DNA from: Cyanoderma ruficeps | Taxonomy: Eukaryota > Chordata > Aves > Passeriformes > Timaliidae | DNA length: 64,000 nucleotides | Reading direction: 5' to 3' | NCBI GenBank assembly: GCA_008694505.1 | Contig: VZDJ01000116.1 | Coordinates: 18,775,716 to 18,839,715 of the forward strand | Shown: piece after piece, positions 1-46,400 of the stretch | Numbering within the stretch: the stretch's first letter is position 1 | Layout of the letters: every line of letters begins with the position of its first letter | The notes under the pieces: model-generated | What the model was told of the DNA's origin: nothing | What the model saw: the letters and a program-made list of their open reading frames with translations, nothing else | Database searches by the model: none | Program-made: the position numbers and the translations under genes

Positions 1-34632
<34,632 letters not shown>

Positions 34633-35134
34633 CTCTGGGAACTTCTGTAGGTTTTTCGTGTTTGGAATTCTCCCTCCCTACGGTCTAACCCGACTTACCC
34701 GCAGCGTGTGAACATCGGGGACCTCGCTTGTCTTGTTTTCAGTGGAGACAATCAGTGTCAGGAGCGGTTTCTTCACTCCCCTGAACAGAAGAAACGAACC
34801 ATGTTGGTGTACAGTGATATTGTTACGTCCTTCAGATGTTTCAAGACTAAGTGGGCTTTTTATCCCAGTCTCTAAAAGTACGTTACCTACAGTTTTGACT
34901 TCAAGCCTGAAATATTAATTATGCTCTTTCTCATTACAAAAGAAATGGTTTCTCATCTGAACATTTAAACGGTGTAATATTAGTTCAGCTACTGTGTTTT
35001 TTAAGCATCAGATTTCTCCACAAGAGAATTCGACAACTGAAACTGCCATGAGGGGTTTAAAATTTCATAATGTGAGCAGTGTCTTCATAGCAAGGACTGA
35101 AACTAATTACTGAGTACATGCCAGTAATCAGAAA

Positions 35135-35140
35135 AATAAA
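35135..35140 (+). terminator. SLK: possible early SLK polyadenylation signal
   Basis: AATAAA about 500 nt after the stop codon. Downstream sequence is not strongly GU-rich, so use is uncertain. Confidence 0.3.
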
Positions 35141-37446
35141 CCCATATGTTCAAACACAATTGGCAAAAGCAAAAGCCTTTGCAACTTCTTTCAAAAGAAA
35201 CCTCTGGCATAAATCAAACTGAGCTGATCTCCATGACATGTTTTGTCCATTAGTTCCGTAATGAAATGGGGTGCTAGTTTAATTTATACAGTGCCTGAAA
35301 CACTTAGATATGCTGATCCTGGCAACAGGATAAGGTTTTGTCATTTAAAAACTCAAAACTCCTTAGCATTGTTATACTGTACAAAACAAGATTTCTTGCT
35401 GCTACTGCCATTTATGTTGTAAATCCTCACCCTAAAATATTTTGCACTAAAATATGTAAAGGTGAAAAAATGCTAACTTTAAAATGCACAGTTTATTATT
35501 TTCTTTAGCTATTACATACAGGTGGTTAGTTCTACAAATTGAAAAACTGTAGAATGTATTTTTTGGAAAGCAGTGTGCAAAATGCACATGGTTTCTGTAA
35601 CTGTGTCTGGAATGGGTAGAGCCATTGTTCTGTTCTTACCAAAGCCTGTTCATTTGAACTCCATCGCAGAAGTGGAGGTGGATGGTCATATTTATAAATA
35701 ACCATGGCTAAAGTCTGATTTCACTAGGAGTGTTAGATTCCTTTTTTTTTTTTTTAGTCATTTTATTTTAAGGAAAGATTTAAGTTAAATATATAGACAA
35801 ACTCCTTTATGAAGCTGGGTGTTTTGCTTTTGTGTTGCCACCTACTAACATAGGCAGGTTTTATTTTTCAAGTTCCTAGATGTACCATAAGTTATTTGCC
35901 TGACTGATCTGTAGTGGGAAATCTGAACTGTCTCCTGTAGCGGGGTAGGGAAATACAGCTGTATTAGGTCACTCTTGCTGCACTCCTTTTGGTGGATAGA
36001 GGTTGAGTCATATCAAGACAGTGTTATAAGCTGTACTTGGGCATATTGGAGCTCCATTTGTAAAATAGTATTTGCTTTCTGTCTTTTGAGGCCTGACTTT
36101 CTCTTATCTCTTTGGGCATCAACTGCACCTGTTTTGTTTTGCTTGCTTGCTTTGACTGCAACTGGTGCCCATTCCATGGCATTCATTTCATGGGAACAGT
36201 GTTGCTGCATGGCAATGAACTCAGAAATTAACATAGGACTTTAATCAGCTGTGGTTGAAACCTGGGATGCTGAAATCCTTGGACGTTGAACTGTTACCTT
36301 CTCAATGAAGACACTTAATTTACAGCACAGTAAAAAGAAAATTGGAAAATGCATGTTAAATTTTGTAACTTTTTGATAGCATAATTACTTTAATAGCTAG
36401 CCTTAATTTCTGGCATTTTATTATTTTAAATGTGTATTGTGTACTGTTGTAAATTCACACACCATATCTCTAAAATGTTCTCTGTTGCTAGACGCAGAGT
36501 TTTTTGATTTGTTTGTTTAGCAGGGAGAAAAAAGTCTTTGAAGACCTTTTGCTTTTTAAGCTCCACCTTCATAAATTGACTGTTACAAAGATAACATTAA
36601 ATAATCTTCATCTCTATTTAACAGAATTTGTTTGCAATTTCATATGACGTAGGCTCAGTGCTTTACCTGGGGAGTAAGCAGGGCAGGCAGATTTCCTCTT
36701 CTGGATTATGTCTACATTCATCCCCATTAAGTCCTCACAGGGAAATGTTCATAATCTTCTCCTTATGTTTTTGGTAGTTTCAGTGATACATTGCTAATAT
36801 GTACTGGCATTCTATTTACCTCTGAATCTCTTACATCTTTTATTTGAAGATCCTTTTCACACAGGCCCTGCAATCTGATCTCATTGTAAATTGCACAAAT
36901 AACTGTAACTGAGCTCTGGGATGAAGGGAGGGATCGGATGTGGCAGTGGAAGCCTTGCTCAGGTCTCCAGGTGGGGAGCCCTGTGAAGCACTTGCAGCCT
37001 TGTGAACTGGGCTGAGAATTGATACCAAGGGTGAAAATATGTTTTCTGAGTGATAACAAGAACTAGCATGGGTACTTACACATCTAGACTGATAAAATTG
37101 GGTTTAAGAGTTGCAGAATGTGAGAGAGATGTTCCAATATTGTATCAGTGTCAGAAAATTCAATTCAAATGAATTTAGTCTCACATAGGCCTAAAAGACA
37201 CATCCTGAGATGCGAAATCCAATCTTGGTACTATCTCATGTCACCTCCCTAATGAACGGTAGCAGTTCCATCTCCAGGGGGGTGAGGAGTGTTTTCTGCA
37301 GCCAAAACAATGTACTTACAACCTCTTACTGTTTGGCAGATCTCATTGTCCCCACACACTTCCAAAGCTGACCACAAATCAGTATCTGCTCACCACTGTG
37401 TTTTAACTACATTGTAAATTCTGTTTGCAGAAAAATGAGCAAAGGC

Positions 37447-37452
37447 AATAAA
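37447..37452 (+). terminator. SLK: SLK polyadenylation signal
   Basis: AATAAA followed at 37469-37493 by GCTGTGTGTGGGTTGTCCTC, a strong GU-rich downstream element. This is the best-formed 3' end signal after the SLK stop codon. Confidence 0.7.
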
Positions 37453-37468
37453 TACCCGGTTTGCAGTG

Positions 37469-38884
37469 CTGTGTGTGGGTTGTCCTCCTGTGTTTACAAC
37501 TGATCCTCACGGAAAACCTGCCTGCAGGGCTTCAGCCTCACACCCTGTGCTTCCCGAGCTCTGAAAGTGCATTTGGCACTGCTTAGGGCATCCAGGGAGA
37601 TTTGGGGCTGAAGTTCTTTGGGTGCACCTGCTGCCCCCATTTTTGAGATTCTGGCTGAGGAGGGCTTACCAACCCAGGGGAAAATGGGCTGTGGCAGCCC
37701 TTGATCTTCTGAAGTTTCAGGGGAACTTTGCTGCTTATTTTATGATGACGAAATACTCCAGCACTTCATCCTCTCTGATTCCCATAAAACAAATTTGCCT
37801 TCTCCAAGCACTCTGCTGTCTCCAGTCTATACATGAGAACTATTATACAGCATGCAAAGATACAATACCAAAATTGTTATGATTGATGTAAGTCCTGATT
37901 TGAAAATACCTTCTGAAGGAAAACCTTTATTTGAATTGGCACCTGAATTCCCTGGTGGCAGGGCTGCACTGTCCTGACCATCAGCATTCACTCAGTGATT
38001 TTTTGTATCACGTTAAAAACTGATGTTCAGTCAGAGATGTATCCTTTTCTCCAGGTAATCTTTTAAGCTGATGCTTTTTAAAATGGCATTCATGGGTACA
38101 TAATATCTAATCAATCACACAGTTAAAGAAATTATTCTTCTGTTCCAGAGGACTTTATGATAACTCCATTCTACTGAATTCCTTAAAAATCGGAAACAGC
38201 ACATTAACTAAGACAGAGCTAAGCAAAGCAGCAATGAAATTGCTTTTGTCACACCATGTCTTTTGTGACAGCAGTATCACATAGGAAGTTTAAGATGATT
38301 CTCCAACTGCAATAGTATCTGCCTTGCAAGTACTTCAAGCTTGCTTTGGTATAGGAAAGATTCAAATAAGGTGTTTTAAATTCAGTCCACTTTTAGGCAG
38401 CCTGATTTTCAGAGCTGTTTTGCAGCTGCAGCTCCCAGGACCTCAGAAATACATCATTGCTGAAAACTGAAATGTACAAATAAGCTCAGTGTTAGTTGCT
38501 TCCACTGATCTACTGCTTCTTGGTTCATCTGCTGTGGGGAAAAGCGGCAAGTTTGAAGACAGTGACTCTCTGGTTGTTGGAGGAAAGGGCAGGGAGGAGT
38601 GTTTAGGACCATCGCTGTGTCGATAAGTTCTATGTTAGCATTTACACTCTGGTCATTTTACATCAAAATCTGTACTTTTGGATCTCTGAAACTTCTTTGC
38701 ATTGATGTGTCCATGCAAATTGCCCATTCCCATTCTACTTCTGCCATCTTCACAGCAGTTGAAGTAAGATTAGAGAGAATTAACCTTCCTTGTTCATAGG
38801 CAAGCCAAGGCCAGGATGCCCATCATTTCTCAGTCTTGTGAAAGATGAGAACAGACAAAGGGAAGGAGAAGACAAATGAAACTA
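37469..38884. other. intergenic spacer between convergent SLK and COL17A1
   Basis: About 1.4 kb between the inferred 3' ends. No gene, transposon or RNA is recognisable. The boundaries depend on which poly(A) signals are used. Confidence 0.6.
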
Positions 38885-38905
38885 TAGTGTTTCTTTTACA
38901 GAACT

Positions 38906-38911
38906 TTTATT
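38906..38911 (-). terminator. COL17A1: COL17A1 polyadenylation signal
   Basis: TTTATT on the + strand reads AATAAA on the - strand, in the context AAATAAAAG. T/GT-rich sequence follows on the - strand (ATTTGTCTTCTCC, TTTGTCTG). It lies about 1.5 kb after the COL17A1 stop. Weaker ATTAAA forms occur nearer the stop, at about 39692 and 39823. Confidence 0.6.
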
Positions 38912-39559
38912 TGTTCTGCATCCCCTTTCTCCAGCTCAGTCCTCATGCTTGCTTTCTGTAGCTCCTTTGCACATCTGGTGTTTGGGCAGTCAGTGGTGCC
39001 AGAGGAAAACACCTTAAGCACAAACATGCTCAAGCCCAACCCATGAGAAAGGGCTCATGTGCTTCCCCTGTACTGAAAGCAGAAGGGAGTGGCTGAGTCC
39101 AGGTTTACCCTGATTTAACAGTCTTCCACATTTACAATTAGGTGGTAAAGCCTCTTTGGTAATGAGATCAGTCCTAAAATAGTGGAAAGAACAGAAACTA
39201 GGAAGGGACACTGAGTGGCATCTAATGTTGAACTGCCACTCCGTTTTCTGTCAGGAAGCCAAGCAGAGCAGGAGCATCCTGTGACAAAACACGCGCCTGA
39301 GGCACTGCTGGCCTCGTGTTCTCCCAGCAGTTTGTTGAATGTTTTGTGTTAACTGCAAACCAAGTTATTTTTGCCTTACAGAAAGCAACCAAAAATCACG
39401 AGATGGATGAATAATTGGCTAAAAGTCTCTGTACAGCTCGTGGAAGTGAACTTGCAGTAGCAGCCATACAACAGTTTTGGGGGTTCTTTTGTCTTGTTTT
39501 TCAAGTAATTTGATTTCATGGCTTTCTGTAGAATATTGTAATAATTCTGCTGTAAATAC

Positions 39560-39565
39560 AATAAA
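39560..39565 (+). terminator. possible distal SLK polyadenylation signal
   Basis: AATAAA followed by AGATTGCCTCAGTTTTGTTG. If used by SLK read-through transcripts, the two genes would overlap tail to tail. Unproven. Confidence 0.25.
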
Positions 39566-40449
39566 ATCACAGTTTGCTGAGATTGCCTCAGTTTTGTTGA
39601 TGGAAAACTTGCACGAAATACAAGTGATTTGTACAAGCGTTTGAGTGAATGGGATGATTTAGAATGTTTAAAATAACTGAGGATAAAAGTATTTAATGTT
39701 GTGCCATTGTATTTACCATTGTACCTCAGACCCATCTCAGGTGCCTCACCCTGCCCCACAACAACCTGCAAGTACAGAACGGTCATTCTCAATAGTTCAG
39801 GGATGGGGTTAAAAACACACTTTAATTGGGCTGTTCACATTAAAGATTATTTTTCACCACTGTTTAAAAAAACAGAAAAAAAGTACAAAAATATTTTTAG
39901 AAGATAAACAAATTATGTTTAAAAGTGCTTTGGTTTGGCTCCTGGGTGTGTCCTCTCTCGCTGTGCTGCTGTAAATGGGCTCCACTTGGACTTGGCAGAA
40001 CTTGTGAAGAGGGAATCCCAGGGCAGTGTAAGCAGGGTTTTTCATGGGGCCTTCTAGGCTGCATCTGATCCCAGATAAACCATGCATTTGGTGGGGATGG
40101 AATTGTTTTCTTTTTTCTGCATTGTTGGCTGGTAGTTAAAAACCCCAGGTTTTTACATATCTGGGAGTAATACAAGAAGCCTGCACTAGGTGAGACAGGA
40201 AGCCCTTGTCAGCCCAAGGGCATCAGCCTGGGAGCCCAGGGGCATGAAGCCAAACATCAGTAACGGGAGCAAACATCCACACTAGGGCCATGCTGGACAC
40301 ACACAAGAGACACTCAGATCTGGACTATCAACTCTAAGGGGTCAGCTGAGCAGTGAGGATGTTTTAGCATTAAGGCAGTGAAGACTCAGGCTAATTCTCT
40401 ATAGGCTGCTGGGAATGCTGCCCTGTGCAGAACTGAACTACCTCTTTCC

Positions 40450-40499
40450 TTAAACACCAGCACTTCTTCTTTTTCTTCTGCCAACGTACAGTTGTTCAC
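40450..40499 (-). CDS. COL17A1: COL17A1 last exon, C-terminus and stop
   Basis: 50 coding nt. Completes Gly, then [15 protein letters not shown] and TAA at 40452-40450. Human COL17A1 ends with a comparable YAGRRRRRS motif. The run RRKRR fits the furin-type R-X-K/R-R pattern. Acceptor GTCCCCAG on the - strand. Confidence 0.93.
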
Positions 40500-43400
40500 C
40501 TGGGGACCAGAAAAATCAAAAGGAGGGTTAGTTGAAAAGGCCATGTTAAAAGACAAAAGATCCAAACCAAATCCTGGGTCTGTTTTCCAGCTATTCCCGG
40601 GAATGGGCTGGTGCCACTCCCTGACAGTCCCACCCTGCTCTCCTGGGGATGGCACGTGTTCCTACCTTTCTCTCCCTTCTCTCCTTTTGGTCCCCTGTGC
40701 CCTTGTCGTCCTGGTGGGCCCATTGGCCCAGGGTCACCTGAAGGAATGAGAAGACCAAGTTTGCCCTTGAGCACAAGTGACCCACTGCCAGGGACAGGCC
40801 AGGGGAAGGGACACCAAGTCAGGACAATGTTTCGGTAGAGATCCTGAAGGTGCCACCTTCACTGTGAGAGGGTGTGAGCCTGAGCAGTCCTGTGACCTCT
40901 GTGGTCACAGTGCTGCTTCCTGGGCATCACAAGGTTGAAGAGGGTAAGGATGGCAAGCCTTACCTTTGGGTCCACGATAACCCCTCTCCCCCTTTTCACC
41001 AGGTGGCCCCTGGATGGCACCATGTGCTGGAGAAGGAAATGAAGGAGAGAGTGAATGAGTGGGAGAAACCACTGCCCACTCAGAGAGACTGTGAGTCACA
41101 CCAGAAGGACATTTCTCTCTTGGTTAGATGGGATTAGACTGACAGCAAGGTTTTTAAACAGGGTTTTGGTCCCAACAAGGTCCCAAGGACAGGCTGTGAT
41201 GTCATTTCTCCAGCAGTGCTCTGTCACTCTCTGGGTGTCCTGGCTGTCACTAGGGCTAGAGCTGGCCCATGCTCAGGGTGGGGAATCTGAGAGCAGAGTG
41301 AGCAGCTGGCTCATGTTTCTGTACGTGTGCCAGCCAAGCCATGTTAAAATGGGCCACAGAACTTGTAAGCACACAGGCCTTCAGGGGTTGGAATGAGTTT
41401 CCTACAAATAGTGGGAAAAACTGATGTCCTTCCTAATGATAAGACTGCAGCAAGCAAGGAAGGACCATCCACCTTCAACTCTGCACCTTGATTTTTGCAG
41501 TGTGCAAAGGTGAGATCAGTAGGCCTGTGAGAGGCTGGGGAGATGTAACATGCATGAGCCAGAAATGCCAAGTCAAAATGTCACTCACTTCTAAAGAAGT
41601 CCATGAGGTCTGCGGTGACATTGCCATAGGCTGCAAAGACCTTGCTGATGCCAGGGGGACCAGGAGGGCCTGGGGGACCTGCAGGTCCCTGTGCAGTGTA
41701 AGACATCAGGTCCTGGAGAATACCTCGGCCTGTGGATTAAAGGTGTCATTTGAAAGGAGCTCTGGGAGAATTGTGGCTGCACGCTGAGGCAGAAGGCATA
41801 AGGGAAAGCTGTAGGCAGCAGGAAGGAGAGGGAAGTGAACAGCACGACCAGGCACAGGAAGTTTGGAGTTATAGGCTGGGATGGGGAGGGTCAGGATGAG
41901 CGGGCATTGCACTCACTCTGCAGGTTCTCTGACACACGGAGTGCCAGCTCGTTGTAATCCAGGGAACCAGTGAAGGAGTTTCTGTAGGATCTGCTTGACT
42001 CTGCTGATCTCCCGTGTGATTCCTCTGTCAGCAGCCCATCGAAAGCCCCTTCAGTGCCCATGGAGGCATCGTAGGCAACATCGCTGCCCACGGAGGCGTG
42101 GTAAGAGGACACGCTGCTTCTGGAGCTGCCGTACGAGCTGCCTGTGCCCAGGGAGCCCCCGTGGGAGCCCTCAGCACCAAGGGATCCTCCATGCAAGTGC
42201 TCAGAAGCTCGTAACCCTTGGTATGATGAAGACATAGACCCAGACACAAAGCCACTGTCTCCTTTGGGTCCTGGTGGTCCCTGTGGGCCAGGGGGCCCAG
42301 GGGGTCCTGATATGTAGCTTCGAACTTCATCACCTGCAAAATACAAGGGGGGAACTTCAGAGACACTGGGCTTGACAGAAGTCCTGTGCTACCACCTGAA
42401 TGAAGATGAGTGTGAAGTTTTGTCCCACCAATCATCACAGTGACCCTCATCCAGTGTCATTTTTCAGGCAGCAGGCACATGTTAACCTTCAATTCTACAG
42501 ATGGTAAGACACCCTCCTTCCCATCTCTCCCACAATTTTGTTGTGCCCAGTCTTGGGAACATGCCCAATAATTTTGCAGAAGTGTGCACTCCTCAGGCCA
42601 ATTTCAGCACCTCTGCCAAAACAGGCATTCTGTGACCAGTTTGCCAAAACTGAGGTGTTTTTGAAAGCCTGCCCTGGATGACTCACCAGGATGAGGTCAG
42701 ACCATTGCTTCACAGCTAGCTCAGTGCCGCCTTCCAACCCCTCCACTATCCATGGCTCTGTGGGCAGGTGTTTGCCAAAGAAAATGCTTTTCCCATGGTA
42801 AAACTCTGCTGGTCACCTTACTAGGGACCCATGTTTAGCACAGGCCAGTTGTAACTACCCAGTGCTTGTCCCTGTTGTCTCACAACACAGACTTTGGCTG
42901 TCAGTTGGACTGAGAGGAGAAAAGCGTACAGGGCGCAGCACACTCCTGTAGACCTGGCTGTAGAGGGAAGGTGTTGCTGTGGCCTCAGTTCAGGGAAGGC
43001 TCCTACAGGAATGTCTCAGCTGTGGCAGAGCCAGTCACCTACACAAAGTAAAGCATGTCTTGGGATGTGTGCAAGAAGGACGGATGGTGTTTGCTTACTC
43101 TTCAGGTACTGGATCAGTTCACTCCTGAACTCATCGCTGTTGGTGATGTCAGCATAGGACAGGAGGCCGGTTCCAGAGAAACCTGGTGGTCCTGGAGGGC
43201 CAGGAGGGCCAGGTGGGCCCCGGACTCCCGAAGGGGAAGAGTATCCAACATCTTGAGAGAGAAAAAGAATTGTTTCCCATCAGTGAGAGGATAAGGAAAT
43301 TGAAAGTTTGAAAAGTTGAAAGCTCCAACCCCAACCTCCATGCCTTTACAGATGACATTGACAAAACTGTTTTTCTTACAGTGACTTTGTTCCCAGTGGG

Positions 43401-46400
43401 CAGTCACATCCCTGCTAAGCTAAATCTCAGCCTCAGTCCTCCCAGCACCTACAAACAGAATCACCCTGCCAGCTGTGAGAAACACAAGTGCTTTACTTTG
43501 AAGGTAGGCAGCGACATCCTCCAGAGAGGTGCCTGGTGATCCAGGGATCCCTGGAGGTCCTGGGGGTCCTGCAGGACCAGGGGGCCCAACAACACCACTG
43601 AATTCAGAGTCTGTAAGACACAAAGGAACAAAAGAAGTCATCCAAACAACCACAAGCCTAATGAATGTTCCTTAACAATACAGGTTATGCCAGATGCAGT
43701 CAAGTAGAAGGTTTTTTTTCTCTCCAGTACCTTCTGGTGCAGCCTTCTTGGTGCACCTCACTTCCCTGCATATAGATGTCACATTGGACAGCAGGTGATT
43801 CCAAAGAAAGGAAAGTCCCTCTTTTCAAAATATACTTTTAAAGAGGCATAAGAAATGATGCCTTTGTGCTGCAGAGTTTAGCTATGACAAAGGGTTCCTT
43901 CATGCCCAACTCCCAGACAGCTTCACTGCTGTTGCTCCTTACAGGAGCATGGTGATCTCCAGCTGCAGCCCCTTGTGGGGAGTGCAGGGGTCAGCAGAGG
44001 CTGTCAGTGCTGCTAAGGACAAAGGATCATCAGAGGGTTATTTGTGATGATAGGCAGAAAGGGAAATTCTGTGACTAAGGCTGTAAAAAGATCCTGGGGC
44101 ATGCAGAGCCCCATGACAGGGGAGTGAAGAAGTCGGCTTACTTCGCAGGTACGCTGTCAGGTCACTGTAAGATACACCAGGTGACCCTGGAGGCCCAGGT
44201 GGTCCAGGCAGTCCAATGCTCATCCCAGAATCTGCAAAAGATAGCTAAGATGGAATTTTGTTCCTAAGTTCAATTTTTAACACAGAAAGGATTCATTACT
44301 AGTCTGTGGATGGTATCTTAGCTACAGGGTATCTTTGTTCTCTTGCAAGTCTCTCACAGTCCCTGTGAGGAGGTCTCTGTACATAGGGATTCACAAAATT
44401 AGCACTGGAATAGTTTCTACTGACTGACAGTGTGAGATTTGTGCTGGGCTCCCAAAGGAACAGAGGGAAACAGACACTAATAAAACCATTACTTGACAAG
44501 TAGCTGATAAACCTCCTGGTCAGCTCATCATAATCCAGTGACAGAGACATTCCATTTCCCCCTGGCCCAGGAGGTCCCGGTGGGCCCCGAGGTCCAATGA
44601 GATACTGACGAATTTCTTCTCCTAGAAATGAAAAAAGGCATCTTTTAAGGTTGTCCAGCTGCTGCACAGACACAAAGTGTGAGGAGTTCCCAGCCTGTGA
44701 GCTGAGCCCCCACCACCAGGGAAACCATCAAAACCTATGGATGCAAAGCTCCTTTTCTCCCTCTTCTCTGGGTGAATTGTCCTGTATGTGGTGCCAGGAA
44801 CATTTGTGACAAGGCTGGGAACCTCCTATAACAAGGGTGTGAGGAGGACGAAAATTTGGATTGCTTCAGGGACTCCCCAGTGGTCTGTTTATTTCAGGAC
44901 ACCCTGGACAACTTCTTGGGTAGAGGGAATGAAAAGCAGCTCAGCTGGGGAAGACCGTGCTGAACTTTGTGGCATTTTGGAGCCATTTGGAGCACAGTGC
45001 TGGCCAGCATCACCACCTTCAAGGACAGTCAAATGACATCCTGGAGATCTACCTGTCAGCCCACAGTAACAGTGTGTATAGAAAAGAATACACAGTTGGG
45101 GATCCCCCTCACCTTAAGAACAACAACATAGCAAGGCTATGGAGGGAACACTGAGAGTGGGTGAACTGGAAAGTAGAACACACTGAAGCAGCTGCAGGTA
45201 ACTCCAGTTGCAGACTGGAAGGGAAAGGCAGATCTCCAGGACGATGGGATGCTTTACCCCCAATCACATGTTTCCCTTGAGGGTCACTTACTTTGCAGCA
45301 GGTCCAGAAGTTCTTGGTACAAAATGGATGTAGTGGATACTGAGCTAGAAAATGACTCATAGCGACCTGAAGAGCCTGTTGGAATGAAAAGGTTTTACAT
45401 AAGCTGGTGTGAGACAGAAGGTGAGAAGGGGTCAGGAAGGAACAAAGCAAAGATGAATTAATTAACTGGTAGTATGGGCTTCTCATGCCTCCAACTATGA
45501 AACTGTTGCTATCTCACACATCCTGGACATCTCCTGGTCATCACACACAGCTGTGTGCTCTGTGCATTTCTGGTTGAGATTCCAGGCTACTTCCAAAAGC
45601 TCTGGGAATTTAATCTACTTTAGGAGGGCCCCAAGCACACACAGCAACCCCCAAATACTTGGGATCACATATACTAAATAAAGCCACCTCTGTTTGGGTC
45701 CTCAGGGTGCCAAAGAGTCTAACAGCAAATGTTTAATATGAGACTTTTTAAACAGCAGTAACTGCTAGTTAATCTAACCATTAAAAAAGGACAAGGCTCA
45801 GAGAACAGCTCAGCTGTGTGGAGTCCTGGGCCTAGACTGCTGAAGATGAATAACCTGGTTGGGGTGTTGCTATTTAAAGACTTGTTTCTCCTCTGATTCT
45901 CACCTCCTAGGTGCTGCACAAGCTCAGCTGAGGCCATGACTCAGTACAGAGTTTACCAACATGGTGCTTACTTGTCATATAGCTCATGACACGTGTAGCC
46001 AGCTCTGCATAATCCAAGGTCACCCCATCTGCAGTGGTGATAAGTCCAGGTGGGCCTGGAGGGCCTGGTGGGCCTTGGGCACCAGTCAGGTAATGTCTGA
46101 TGTTGTCACCTACGTAGAAAGCCCAAGATATGCTCATGTCACTAAGAGGAAAGACTGACCATATGCACAATTACCAGACCCTCTTCCTCTGACAAAGAAC
46201 AGGACAACAGAAGGACAGTTCTACAGAGGCCACAGTGGACAACAGCACTTCACAGTATTCAGCAGAAATAAGCCCAGAGTAGCAGGACTGTTCTTGTTTC
46301 TAAAAGAAGAGGGACAACGCCCTAGGGAGCAGAAGAGAGATAGGCATGAAACTGCTGACCCACTGCAAAAATCTCATTGTACTCACTCTTCAGGTAGTCA

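Larger units (their letters stand above)
34633..37468 (+). other. SLK: SLK 3' UTR
   Basis: About 2.8 kb of AT-rich sequence after the stop codon without splice-like or coding structure. It contains a T-run near 35742-35755 and an early AATAAA at 35135-35140 that could give a shorter transcript. The end is placed about 16-20 nt after the AATAAA at 37447, so it is inferred. Confidence 0.7.
38887..40449 (-). other. COL17A1: COL17A1 3' UTR
   Basis: Sequence after the COL17A1 stop codon up to the inferred cleavage site, about 1.56 kb; the length is inferred from the poly(A) signal only. A + strand AATAAA at 39560-39565 with GT-rich sequence after it lies inside this interval. Confidence 0.6.

Noticed and set aside
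39897..40175. Possible additional COL17A1 coding downstream of the last exon
   Set aside because: The frame stops at 40450 with the expected C-terminus; the later frame has no collagen features.
44820..45160. Possible degraded transposon in a COL17A1 intron
   Set aside because: Somewhat GC-rich and non-repetitive to the eye, but no consensus words of CR1 or another family could be matched.
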